A program made the position numbers and the translations under genes. From Palsa-965 sp044448685 (GTDB lineage: Bacteria > Bacteroidota > Bacteroidia > Palsa-965): DNA of 64,000 nt. The stretch covers positions 80,981-144,980 of the forward strand of contig JBIOHC010000002.1 in the NCBI GenBank assembly GCA_044448685.1, read 5' to 3'. Positions within the stretch are counted from its first letter, which is position 1; every line of letters starts with the position of its first letter. Shown in pieces: positions 33,302 through 42,403 of this stretch. Under the pieces are notes generated by a model. That model saw nothing but the letters and a program-made list of their open reading frames with translations. It had not been told where the DNA came from and ran no database searches.

Positions 33302-34990
33302 CTAGAAGATTAACGAAATTCCGAGCATAAAATTGAATTGCTGGGCAGGATAATCATTCCAGCGGTAGTATTTTTCCGCTCCTATATTATTCAGGCGCAG
33401 AAAGCCTGAATAATAGCGGCGAAACCGGTATTCAACACCCAGGTTAACATCTGCCAGGGGCTGTATTTCTTTGGATGTAACAAGCATGGCATAGGGAGCA
33501 GTTATGCTGCGTGAATAAGTTCTGGCGAATTGCTGATTGAAAGCAAACAGATCAGCGGTAAAAATGAACGTGTTTTGCAGGTTATAGCGGGCCGATACTC
33601 CCACCCTGGTGGTAGGTGTGTGCCAGGCCTGTACTTCATGCTGGAGGTAATATCGAACATAATCAGCCTTTACGAGGAACCTGAACTTGTCGGTTTTTTG
33701 ATACCCAACTTCCCCATGCAGGCTTAACAGAGATCCATCATCATAGACTACCGTGAATTTATTCCGTTGTGAGTCCAGGGTATCATTCACAAAAAAGGCA
33801 GCATTCGACACTTCCCCATACGATGCATGGGCTTCATACGAGGTATAGGCGCTTATACTGCCTCTGAGCCCACCCGCCACAGTATATTTGTAGCGTGTAT
33901 TCCGTATATCACCTGCAACATCGGGATTCACAAATGGATTTTCAGTGGTAAGCAGGCGATATGTATTCCTGATATCGGCATTTGTAATGGATATAAATGG
34001 AGTGATGATATGCTGATAGATGTCATAACTCGCTTCGGCATCGGGAAGGAAGAGGTAATAAGGCTCTGTCCTGCCATACTCAGCATAAGCAGAAAGCCCC
34101 ACCTTGACTTTCCATTTTTCACCTTCAGCAGCAATAAACGGATTCAGATGCACCAAACTCGAGTAACTTGTATCATGCAGGGAATGATCCCCGTGGTAGT
34201 CTACCGATCCATTCACTCCCAGAAATTCATCATGACGTTTGTATCCTGCGTCTCCCTGAAGTTCAACCCCGTTCTCACTTGATTTGTAATGATCACCCAG
34301 GTAATAATAATTCAGCCGTATGCTGTGGTTGATCTTTTTGAGTGAATCCGGATAATGGCTCAGGAGCCCTACATGAGCACCTACATAGTTAAAATACTGG
34401 CGTATGGAGTCTTTTGCATGCGAGAAATTGCCTGCATCATCTCCATAAAAGAAGACTGCATTCCGGGAGTAATCTATTCCTGCATCCAGGGTATGCTTAC
34501 CGATAAACTTTCTGCCTGATAAATTGATATCATCGTCGCTGTATCCGCTGAAGCCGGGAGTTCCTCCTATCTGGGAGGATGCTGAAAGATGGCGGGCATG
34601 AATATTCCATTCATTTTCCTTGGATCGGGTACTGGAATAAAATCCTTCACCATAGGCCGTGAGGTAATTTCCTCCTCCGGCTTTCAGAAAGCCATGATAC
34701 AGTTTGTTCAGGGGTTCTCCCTGCATTTTGGCTTCACGTATCGGTTCCACCTCATACCGGGTTTCCATTTTACGGGGCAACAGCTTGTAATCGATAGCAG
34801 GAGCCTGAACAGCAGTATCAATAATGGAAGGTGTGGAGTTTAGCTTCTGGGCATGCTGTTTTATTTCCGGCTGAAATGCCGAAATAACAATGGTACGGAT
34901 CTCATCTCCGGGGTCAGTCTTTGTCTGGGAAGAAAGCTGGAAACTTATGCCCGACAGAATTGTCAGGATCAGCCGGCTGAATTTGTTCAT
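33302..34990 (-). CDS. Outer-membrane beta-barrel protein (TonB-receptor-like barrel)
   Basis: 562 residues with a signal peptide (MNKFSRLILTILSGISFQLS SQ) and a short periplasmic stretch (about 25-90; EIRTIVISAFQPEIKQ). Long alternating strands with aromatic girdles then run to a terminal Phe (FNFMLGISLIF). There is no plug domain, so it is not a complete TonB receptor, although the barrel resembles that group. The start ATG overlaps the stop of the giant TPR gene (ATGA, 34987-34990), showing tight coupling. A complex of periplasmic TPR protein and barrel, perhaps for export or envelope assembly, is inferred. Confidence 0.75.
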   Translation of the reverse strand: MNKFSRLILTILSGISFQLSSQTKTDPGDEIRTIVISAFQPEIKQHAQKLNSTPSIIDTAVQAPAIDYKLLPRKMETRYEVEPIREAKMQGEPLNKLYHGFLKAGGGNYLTAYGEGFYSSTRSKENEWNIHARHLSASSQIGGTPGFSGYSDDDINLSGRKFIGKHTLDAGIDYSRNAVFFYGDDAGNFSHAKDSIRQYFNYVGAHVGLLSHYPDSLKKINHSIRLNYYYLGDHYKSSENGVELQGDAGYKRHDEFLGVNGSVDYHGDHSLHDTSYSSLVHLNPFIAAEGEKWKVKVGLSAYAEYGRTEPYYLFLPDAEASYDIYQHIITPFISITNADIRNTYRLLTTENPFVNPDVAGDIRNTRYKYTVAGGLRGSISAYTSYEAHASYGEVSNAAFFVNDTLDSQRNKFTVVYDDGSLLSLHGEVGYQKTDKFRFLVKADYVRYYLQHEVQAWHTPTTRVGVSARYNLQNTFIFTADLFAFNQQFARTYSRSITAPYAMLVTSKEIQPLADVNLGVEYRFRRYYSGFLRLNNIGAEKYYRWNDYPAQQFNFMLGISLIF

Positions 34991-37900
34991 CTCTGCATAT
35001 CTCCTTTCTTATCTTCTTCAAAAAGCTGTTTATCTTTTTCGTTGTTTATGGGCACGAGGATATCTTTCTCTTCCTGTACAGGTTTCGCTTTCTCAGCATC
35101 CATAATCCGTGTAAGCTTTTCCTGGGCCTGGGTTTTGAGGTCAGGGAGTTCCGTATTCTTTATAAAATCGTTCAGGATAAATTTTGCATGAAAGGTATCA
35201 GCCTGAGCCAGGTAATTATCAGAAAGGAGGAGGAATGCCTTACCGGCCCATGTTTTATACCCCGCTTGCTGACGGATGATTTCGAAAATACTTTTTTCAG
35301 CCGGTTTGAATTCCTTTCTCTGGTATTGAATCTGAGCCAGATAATAAGCTGCCTCGGCTGCTGTTTCGTTTTTAGGTCCGGCTTTTACCAGTCCGTATTC
35401 ATTATAGGCCAGGTTATAATTCTGGGTTTGTATGGCTGTACGTGCAATAACCAGATGGGCTTCCAGAGCTGTTTCAGGAGGAAGATTTTCAGAGCTCAGC
35501 ACCTTATTGGCGGCTCCGGAAGCATTGTCATACTGTAGCAATGCCCATGCAGAACGCATCATACCAATACGTGCATCAAATGCATAAGCCGGCAATGCCT
35601 CCAGTCTCAAATAGTATTCATATGCAGGAGCATAATCCTTTCTGTTATAACAAATGGCAGCCGACCGGCGTAATGCAGGCTCCGTATATTTTCCCGGTGG
35701 CAAATTAAGTATGGCTTTGTAACCGGTAAGTGCATCTTCCGGCTTATTGTTTTTCAGATCGCACTCTGCCTTCATATACAGGGCATCATAGCTGAATATG
35801 CCGGAAGGGAATCCATTCAGATATTTGGCCAATGCCGGTGCTGCATTAGCGCAATCACCTGCCCCATAATAATCACGGGCTATTTTATAGGTGATTGAGT
35901 CTATCTGACTGTTGGAAGGCTTCTCCCCTATCCCCTGGAGATAGGTTACATAGCCCGGAGGATCTTTTTTCACCTCTGCATAAATATGCCTGATCTGAGG
36001 GAGTACATTATTCGCTTCTTCCGAATGCTTATCCAGATCTACTACCTTTTTATAGCAAATAAGGGCGTGGTCATAATCACTCTGATTTTCGTATATAAGA
36101 CCCATCTGGCTGTAGCAGCGCCTCATATAAGGACTTCCGTTATTCTCTGCAATAAGCATATTATAATAGCGCACAGCTTCTTCAGGCCTGTCAATCAACT
36201 GATAGGTATGTGCCACCTCAAAACGGGCAGCCGGTATATAACCCGATTTAGGATACAGACTCAGTAAGCTTGAGAGTGCGTTAATTTTGGCTTCATATTT
36301 TTTCTCAAGGCCAAGTGACATTCCACGCTGATAGAGCGCATAATCTTTTTCCATGCTCCGGCTTGTCTTTGTCTGCACTGCCTGGTCATAAAAATCGGCA
36401 GCTGCCGAAAACTCACGGCTTACATAATAGCAGTCGCCGATACGCATACAGGCATCACAAACCTTGTCAGGAGGGGCTGATTTGTCAAGGACAAATTTCC
36501 TAAGGGCAATAATGGCTGCAGGATACTCCTTCAGCTGGTAATGCGTATAACCGATATTGTATTGAACTGTTGAATACATCGGTGTTCGCGGAGCCCCTGC
36601 TTCTACCTGGTATATTTTATAGTTTTCAAGAGCCGTTTCATACAATCCCTGATCCCCTTTCTTTTCTGCCCGTTGGTAAAAAGCTTCCGCAGTCCAGTAT
36701 TTAGCCAGAGCATTGGTAACAGGGTCTACAGGATATTTCATGGCTTTTGCAAAATGCCTGACAGCCTGTTCAAATTCAAAATTCGTGTAGAGCTCCACAC
36801 CCCGGTTATAGGCTATTTGCTGGTATACCGGTTTCAGGACTTCATTCAGGTTCCTGATCTGTTCTATGGATTTGAGGGCATCTTCATAATTTTTGGTAAC
36901 CAGGTTGATCTTAACCAGATAAGAATAGGCTTCATCAGCACGTGCCGAATTCGGATATTCCGCAATATAAGCCTGTAGTGCCTGAATGGCCTGGTTAAAA
37001 GGGCTGTATGACAATTCATAGGTCAGCTCAGCGAAGGAAAAGAGTGCATCTTCCCGTATGGCCTTGTTGAAATGCATGCGGGAAGCCTCAGAAAAAGCAT
37101 TTTGGGCAAAATGTTTGTTCTGTTTTGCCAGGTAACAGCTTCCCAGATGATAATTGGCGTTCTGACTCAGGCTATCATCAACCCCTGTTGCATCTTTGAA
37201 TGCCACAATGGCCGGATCATAATCAGAGGCCATGAAATAAGCGTATCCGAGTTCATAGGAATCGGAACGGTTCAATGCATTTGTTTTATGGTATCGCTCC
37301 AGATACGGGATTGATTCCTTGAATCTGTTCGTGTGGAAATAGGCTTCACCGAGTATGCGTGCAAGCTCCGGAGCCCTCTTCGTGCTTGCCGAATCAAGCA
37401 GGGCAGGAACATAAGTGATTACATCCTCATACCGGTGACGCAGAAAATAAATCTGAGCTATGTAATACGGAACAACAGCTTCAAACGTCGGGTCTTTTTC
37501 AAGTTTTACAAACTCACTCAGAGCCGATTCATACTTCTTTTCCCCGTATAAAATATGTGCGTAATAATAGGCTGCGGGAATGCTGTATTTGGTATTCCTG
37601 CCATAGATTTCATTCAGATCGCTTTTAGCCTTTTGAACAGAATCTGTTTCCAGATTGCTGTAACCCCGTTTGAAATAGAATTCTGCTTTCTCCGTTTCGT
37701 TAAGGTCGAACACATCAACCGTATTAAACCATTCTACGGCAGCTTTATAATTTTTTTTGCGGTAATTATATTTACCCAGACAGAAACGCACACTTCGCAC
37801 CCTGGGACTTTCAGGATAATCGTGAATGAATTTTTTCAGAAGGTATTCGGCATCCTTATGAAAGAGTTCCATAGCACAAACTGCTGAATAGTAATCGGCA

Positions 37901-38145
37901 TCTGTACGGATCAGGGAATGGGAAGATGATTCATGCTGAGCCGCACGGATGAAGAGATCCTGGGCTGCGGCATAATCTGCAATACTAAAGAGTTCCAATC
38001 CTTGTTTGAATGCAGCATCCGGATCTGTATATACTGTTGTTTTCTGCGCACCGGCCTCCGTAAGGAAGAATACCAGAAACACCAGAACGGCTATACACCT
38101 CCTGGCCGGGCCTTTTGTAGTAAACCCTGTATGTTCCTGCTTCAT
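34987..38145 (-). CDS. Large periplasmic tetratricopeptide-repeat protein
   Basis: 1052 residues. A signal peptide (to about residue 33, TEAGAQ) is followed by more than twenty TPR-type helical hairpins along the whole chain (for example CLGKYNYRKKNYKAAVEWFN, AYHHL-type YNIGYTHYQLKEYPAAII, MGLIYENQSDYDHALICYKK). A charged C-terminal tail (about 1010-1052) rich in Lys, Glu and Asp ends KKGDMQR. A periplasmic scaffold is likely. The downstream barrel overlaps by 4 bases. This TPR-plus-barrel pair is seen in other Bacteroidota; its function is not established as far as I know. Confidence 0.82.
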   Translation of the reverse strand: MKQEHTGFTTKGPARRCIAVLVFLVFFLTEAGAQKTTVYTDPDAAFKQGLELFSIADYAAAQDLFIRAAQHESSSHSLIRTDADYYSAVCAMELFHKDAEYLLKKFIHDYPESPRVRSVRFCLGKYNYRKKNYKAAVEWFNTVDVFDLNETEKAEFYFKRGYSNLETDSVQKAKSDLNEIYGRNTKYSIPAAYYYAHILYGEKKYESALSEFVKLEKDPTFEAVVPYYIAQIYFLRHRYEDVITYVPALLDSASTKRAPELARILGEAYFHTNRFKESIPYLERYHKTNALNRSDSYELGYAYFMASDYDPAIVAFKDATGVDDSLSQNANYHLGSCYLAKQNKHFAQNAFSEASRMHFNKAIREDALFSFAELTYELSYSPFNQAIQALQAYIAEYPNSARADEAYSYLVKINLVTKNYEDALKSIEQIRNLNEVLKPVYQQIAYNRGVELYTNFEFEQAVRHFAKAMKYPVDPVTNALAKYWTAEAFYQRAEKKGDQGLYETALENYKIYQVEAGAPRTPMYSTVQYNIGYTHYQLKEYPAAIIALRKFVLDKSAPPDKVCDACMRIGDCYYVSREFSAAADFYDQAVQTKTSRSMEKDYALYQRGMSLGLEKKYEAKINALSSLLSLYPKSGYIPAARFEVAHTYQLIDRPEEAVRYYNMLIAENNGSPYMRRCYSQMGLIYENQSDYDHALICYKKVVDLDKHSEEANNVLPQIRHIYAEVKKDPPGYVTYLQGIGEKPSNSQIDSITYKIARDYYGAGDCANAAPALAKYLNGFPSGIFSYDALYMKAECDLKNNKPEDALTGYKAILNLPPGKYTEPALRRSAAICYNRKDYAPAYEYYLRLEALPAYAFDARIGMMRSAWALLQYDNASGAANKVLSSENLPPETALEAHLVIARTAIQTQNYNLAYNEYGLVKAGPKNETAAEAAYYLAQIQYQRKEFKPAEKSIFEIIRQQAGYKTWAGKAFLLLSDNYLAQADTFHAKFILNDFIKNTELPDLKTQAQEKLTRIMDAEKAKPVQEEKDILVPINNEKDKQLFEEDKKGDMQR

Positions 38146-38290
38146 TTTCCGATAAATACTATCAGGTAAAGGTAGGTATCATAGCAGGGTTGGAATGGAT
38201 TGGTTAATTGTAAGTTATGAACGTATACATGTTAAGATTATTGCGTGCTACGGGTAATTCACTTCATGGCTTGGGCGTAAATTCGCCCTT

Positions 38291-38977
38291 ATGACACTTG
38301 ACAGGAGTATCTCACTCGAAAATGTTTCCATTTATCAGGAGCACAATCTTGTTCTGAGTAATATTTCTTTTCACATCAATAAAGGTGAGCTGGTATACCT
38401 GTTGGGTAAAACAGGCAGCGGAAAAAGCAGTCTCCTCAAAACCCTTTATTCGGACCTCCCGCTTACCAAGGGAGAAGCCAGTATTGCCGGGCATAATCTG
38501 GGAACAATCAAACGCAGGGAAATAGCTTTTCTGAGACGGAAGCTCGGTATCGTCTTTCAGGATTTTCAGCTTCTTACCGACCGGAATGTGCAGGACAATC
38601 TGCGTTTTGTACTCAAAGCCACCGGCTGGAAGAATAAAGCTGAAATGGCAAAAAGGATAGAAGATGTCCTTACCAAGGTTGGTCTTGTGAGTAAAGCATT
38701 AAAAATGACACATGAATTATCCGGAGGAGAGCAGCAAAGGGTGGCAATTGCAAGGGCATTGCTGAATGATCCCGAAGTTATTCTGGCTGATGAACCAACC
38801 GGAAATCTGGACCCTGAAACCTCTGAAGGAATTATTTCTCTCCTGCTGGACATCAGCCATACCGGAAGGGCAGTGTTGATTGCAACACATGATATCATGA
38901 TGTACCAGAAATTCCCTTCCCGCATTCTGAAATGCGAAAACGGGGAACTTATCGATTCAGCATTGGCTGCTAAATAA
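38291..38977 (+). CDS. ftsE: FtsE-like ABC transporter ATPase
   Basis: 228 residues with Walker A (LLGKTGSGKSSLLKTLY), Q-loop (VFQDFQLL), signature (ELSGGEQQRVAIARALLN), Walker B (VILADEPTGNLDP) and the H-loop (IATHDIMM). The short chain and the DRNVQDNLRFVLKATGW segment are typical of FtsE, which with FtsX regulates septal peptidoglycan hydrolysis. No ftsX is adjacent; in Bacteroidota it is often elsewhere. The start region holds a GGGCG...CGCCC inverted repeat (38273-38288) 2 bases before the ATG. The 3' end overlaps the convergent glycosyltransferase by 8 bases. Confidence 0.85.
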   Translation: MTLDRSISLENVSIYQEHNLVLSNISFHINKGELVYLLGKTGSGKSSLLKTLYSDLPLTKGEASIAGHNLGTIKRREIAFLRRKLGIVFQDFQLLTDRNVQDNLRFVLKATGWKNKAEMAKRIEDVLTKVGLVSKALKMTHELSGGEQQRVAIARALLNDPEVILADEPTGNLDPETSEGIISLLLDISHTGRAVLIATHDIMMYQKFPSRILKCENGELIDSALAAK

Positions 38978-40082
38978 GCTTCAAAAGTTTCTTACTATTT
39001 TCTGTATTGGAAAAATCAGGAAGCAAGACCCTTTTCCTCTCCTCAATTTCAGCAGGCAGGAAAGGGAGAGCGAACAGACGTTCTATTTCACTACGCATGC
39101 CGGAAGGTGTATCACAAACAGAACATAGTGTTTCCAGTCCGGTGTGCTGAACCATAGGCGTATTGACCACACAATGTCTTCCTGAATACAAAGCAGCAAG
39201 GAGCTTTAGCTTTATTCCCGTAGCCTGAAAAGTAGGCAGAACATTGATCTGAGCCTCCTGAATGAGCTCATGAATTTCCTGAGTCGGGATATTATCCCTG
39301 AGCTGTATCGATACCTGCTGAGCCACTGCACTGCGTAATGCAGCAGAAGGGTTTTTACCTGCAATAATCAGCGGAACGGTACAGCCCTTAAAAACTTTCT
39401 CCACCAGATAAAGGGCTGCTTCATTATTTTCTCCTACTTCCAGATTACCATGATAAAGTGCAAAAGAGCCATTACCCTCCCTGCTCTTAACCTGATCCTC
39501 TGCATGAAATGCAGAAACACAGGTGACACGCGCGTAGCGGCTTTTCAGTTCCGCTTCATCCTGTTTGGAAATAGCCAGTATGGTATCCGCTTCTGACAGG
39601 ATATTCTCAAATCCTCTGAGCTTGTCAGATTCCTTCTGAAAATAAATTCTTCTGAACAGCTTTTTCTCCACCAGTGCGAGGTTGGAATAATAGGTATGCT
39701 CTATATTATGGGTGCGAACCAGTTTCTTCCTCCCTTTTAACCTGTGATCCGTGAGGTGAAAGCAGCTGTGCAGTCCTTCAAAGAGAATAGGGTAATTATC
39801 CTGCATAAGCCTTTGAACAAGCAGCTCGGACTGACGGGTGATGACAATATAAGGCAGTTTGCTCAGCAGGTGTCGTTTGTTCATCTGTCTGTGATAATAG
39901 TATACATTTTCACACAATGCTTCCAGCTCAGGACGGGGAATACGCCCATACTCGAAACAATGCAGATGAACTTTAACCCCTGCTTCTGAAAGCCCTTTGA
40001 TTTTGAAATAAACATCAATAACCCCGCCGTAATCGGGTGGGTAAGGAACATCGAAAGAAATGATATGGATATGACCGGACAA
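38970..40082 (-). CDS. Glycosyltransferase (GT-B fold)
   Basis: 370 residues. The start codon is TTG at 40082, chosen because the chain begins directly with SGHIHIISFDVPYPPDYGGV, the usual family N-terminus with its donor-side GG loop. The C-terminal half has LYHGNLEVGENNEAA, PLIIAGKNPS and the sugar-nucleotide region INVLPTFQATGIKLKLLAAL, as in GT4-like enzymes. It is preceded by another glycosyltransferase gene 56 bases upstream on the same strand. Acceptor and donor are unknown; LPS or glycan synthesis is inferred. Confidence 0.82.
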   Translation of the reverse strand: MSGHIHIISFDVPYPPDYGGVIDVYFKIKGLSEAGVKVHLHCFEYGRIPRPELEALCENVYYYHRQMNKRHLLSKLPYIVITRQSELLVQRLMQDNYPILFEGLHSCFHLTDHRLKGRKKLVRTHNIEHTYYSNLALVEKKLFRRIYFQKESDKLRGFENILSEADTILAISKQDEAELKSRYARVTCVSAFHAEDQVKSREGNGSFALYHGNLEVGENNEAALYLVEKVFKGCTVPLIIAGKNPSAALRSAVAQQVSIQLRDNIPTQEIHELIQEAQINVLPTFQATGIKLKLLAALYSGRHCVVNTPMVQHTGLETLCSVCDTPSGMRSEIERLFALPFLPAEIEERKRVLLPDFSNTENSKKLLKLI

Positions 40083-40138
40083 GGCAGAATGCTTCAGGCG
40101 GCTAAGATAATAATTTTGCAGTCCGTAATCCTATCTTC

Positions 40139-41263
40139 TTACACGAGCCTGGCATATACTTCTCTCAGCACTGATTCTTCCGATTCCCAGCAAAGCTCTT
40201 CAGCAGCTTTGAGGCAGTTTGCTTTCCAGGCCTGGAGCCTGGTTTCATTATTCAGACATTCATTCAGCAGTGCTCCCATCCCGGAAGGATCCATGACAGT
40301 AGTGATACAACCCACCTGATAGTGTTCCACAATTTTTCTGACTTCTACCAGATCAGAAGCAAATACAGGTACCCCTGCTTGTATATAGTCAAAGAGTTTA
40401 TTGGGCAGACTATAGCGGTAGTTGATATTCGTATCCTTGTCCAGTGTCAGCCCGATATCGGCCGTTAAAGTATAAGCCTTTAATTCCTGAAAGGGTAATC
40501 TTCCGATAAAATGCACCTTCTCTTTCAGTCCGTGTTTAGCGGTCAGCCTGTGTAAAGCAGGGATCACATCTCCGCTTCCAATGATCACTAATAACGCATT
40601 GTCAATATATTGCATGGCAAGTACAGCTTCCTCAGCCCCCCTGTCGATATTTATTCCGGCGCCTTGTAACAGAATAATCTTCCTGTCTTCCGGCAAGCCA
40701 AGCTCCTGACGTGTTTTGATCGTTGTCTCCAAGCCGGAAAAATGACGCCTGGGCAGGTTGCGCAAAACATGGAGATTCACTCCGTATTCCTGTTTATAAA
40801 TACCGGCTATTGAATCATTCACCGTGAAAACATACTTCATTTTTGGAAACAGAAAGCGTTCCAGCTTCTTCCAGATTTTCTTTTTGAGGACGCTATGCTG
40901 AAGCTCCGGAACTTCACAAAAGAGTTCGTGCGTGTCATAAACCAGCGGTATGTTTTTGATTTTTGAAACCAGGTAATTGGGCAGGAGTGTATCCAGATCA
41001 TTTGAAACCAGTACATCAGCTTTCTTCATCAGAAGCAGAGAAAAAAGGCGCAGCTGGAAAAAAAAATAAAAGAGGGGACCTTTCTCGAAAACGAGCCGCA
41101 TACGCTGTGTTCTGTACCGTCTCGGATCAAGAGGTAAGCTCGCTCGTTGCCGTCTGCCAATGAGGACGACCTTAAACCCCATGTCATGCAAACTCGTGCA
41201 GACTTTGTGAACCCGCTGATCGGTCGACAAATCATTGATGACAGATACGATCGCTTTCTTCAT
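40139..41263 (-). CDS. Glycosyltransferase family 4-like protein
   Basis: 374 residues from the ATG of MKKAIVSVINDLSTDQRVHK (41263), a start typical of this group; the open frame upstream to 41329 is not used. N-terminal acceptor domain: VLIGRRQR, LVYDTHELFCEVPEL. C-terminal donor domain: KIILLQGAGINIDRGAEEAV, LVIIGSGDVIP, VHFIGRLPFQELKAYT and SLPNKLFDYIQAGVPVFASD with the nucleotide-binding Glu/Lys region. A TATATTTG -7 box lies at 41282-41289 (minus). Together with 38970-40082 it probably forms a two-gene glycan operon. Confidence 0.86.
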   Translation of the reverse strand: MKKAIVSVINDLSTDQRVHKVCTSLHDMGFKVVLIGRRQRASLPLDPRRYRTQRMRLVFEKGPLFYFFFQLRLFSLLLMKKADVLVSNDLDTLLPNYLVSKIKNIPLVYDTHELFCEVPELQHSVLKKKIWKKLERFLFPKMKYVFTVNDSIAGIYKQEYGVNLHVLRNLPRRHFSGLETTIKTRQELGLPEDRKIILLQGAGINIDRGAEEAVLAMQYIDNALLVIIGSGDVIPALHRLTAKHGLKEKVHFIGRLPFQELKAYTLTADIGLTLDKDTNINYRYSLPNKLFDYIQAGVPVFASDLVEVRKIVEHYQVGCITTVMDPSGMGALLNECLNNETRLQAWKANCLKAAEELCWESEESVLREVYARLV

Positions 41264-41357
41264 ATAACCTGAAAATCCGCTCAAATATACACAGGATATG
41301 AATAAACACCTGTGAATAAATACCGTCATTCACAGGAGGTCATCGGATATTCCTTTT

Positions 41358-41365
41358 TACTTTTG
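41358..41365 (+). promoter_or_regulatory. murB -7 box very close to start
   Basis: TACTTTTG fits TAnnTTTG and ends 5 bases before the murB ATG at 41371, so the mRNA would be leaderless or nearly so. Confidence 0.45.
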
Positions 41366-41370
41366 AAGGT

Positions 41371-42393
41371 ATGGATATCCTTAAGAATCATTCTTTGCGT
41401 TCCCTGAACACATTTGGTATAGATTCAACCGCTCTGTATTTCACTGAAGTTTCGGATTTGCAAGAAATTAGGGAAGCATTGACCTGGTCGGCAGGCAAAA
41501 GAATTTCCAACCTCATCCTCGGAGGAGGGAGTAATCTGTTGTTTAAAACCGAGACGCTTAACTATCTTGTCATAAAAAATAATCTCACAGGTATTACCAG
41601 GATCAGGGAAGATGCGGATCATGTATTCCTGAAAGCCGGGGCCGGAGAGAACTGGCATAAACTTGTACAATATTGTGTAGGACTTAATTACGGTGGTATT
41701 GAAAATCTGTCTCTCATTCCCGGAAATGTAGGTGCTGGACCTATGCAAAACATAGGTGCTTACGGAGTTGAGCTCAAAGATGTCTTTCACGAACTGGAAG
41801 CCATGAACCTTGCAGATGGAACAATAGAAATATTTGATAACGGGCGTTGCCGCTTCGGGTATAGGGAAAGTATTTTCAAACAGGAAGCAAAGAACCTGTT
41901 TGTCATCACTTCTGTGACCTTACGCTTAAACAAAAAACCTGTTTTCAATACCCAGTATGGAGTTATCAGGCAGGAGCTGGATAAAATGGGGGTTCATGAA
42001 CTTTCTGTTGCTGCCATCAGTGAAGCGGTGAGTTCCATACGCCGCAGCAAGCTGCCTGATCCGGCCAAAATTGGCAATGCAGGCAGTTTCTTTAAAAATC
42101 CTGAAATAGAGGCATCCCGCTATCACAAACTTAAAGAGTCTTTTCCTGATTTGATCGCATATCCCCTCGAAAACGGGAACTTCAAACTGGCAGCCGGATG
42201 GCTCATCGAATCCTGCGGATGGAAAGGAAAATCATTTGGGCATGCCGGTGTCCATGCCATGCAGGCCCTTGTACTGGTCAGTGATGGAAAAGCATCAGGA
42301 GCCGAAATATATGAGCTGTCAACCCGTATCCTCACTTCTGTTGAAGAGAAGTTTGGCGTGAGTCTGGAACGGGAAGTGAATATAATAGTATAA
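41371..42393 (+). CDS. murB: UDP-N-acetylenolpyruvoylglucosamine reductase
   Basis: NADPH/FAD enzyme that makes UDP-MurNAc for peptidoglycan. 340 residues, type I. Seen: HSLRSLNTFGIDSTA, ILGGGSNLLF for FAD, GIENLSLIPGNVGAGPMQNI, the substrate YRESIFK, the catalytic Ser in GNAGSFFKNPEI, AAGWLIESCGWKGKSFGHAG and HAMQALVLVSDGKA. A -7 box stands 5 bases before the ATG. The 3' end faces aroA with an 10-base gap. Confidence 0.96.
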   Translation: MDILKNHSLRSLNTFGIDSTALYFTEVSDLQEIREALTWSAGKRISNLILGGGSNLLFKTETLNYLVIKNNLTGITRIREDADHVFLKAGAGENWHKLVQYCVGLNYGGIENLSLIPGNVGAGPMQNIGAYGVELKDVFHELEAMNLADGTIEIFDNGRCRFGYRESIFKQEAKNLFVITSVTLRLNKKPVFNTQYGVIRQELDKMGVHELSVAAISEAVSSIRRSKLPDPAKIGNAGSFFKNPEIEASRYHKLKESFPDLIAYPLENGNFKLAAGWLIESCGWKGKSFGHAGVHAMQALVLVSDGKASGAEIYELSTRILTSVEEKFGVSLEREVNIIV

Positions 42394-42403
42394 GGAGGAG
42401 GAA

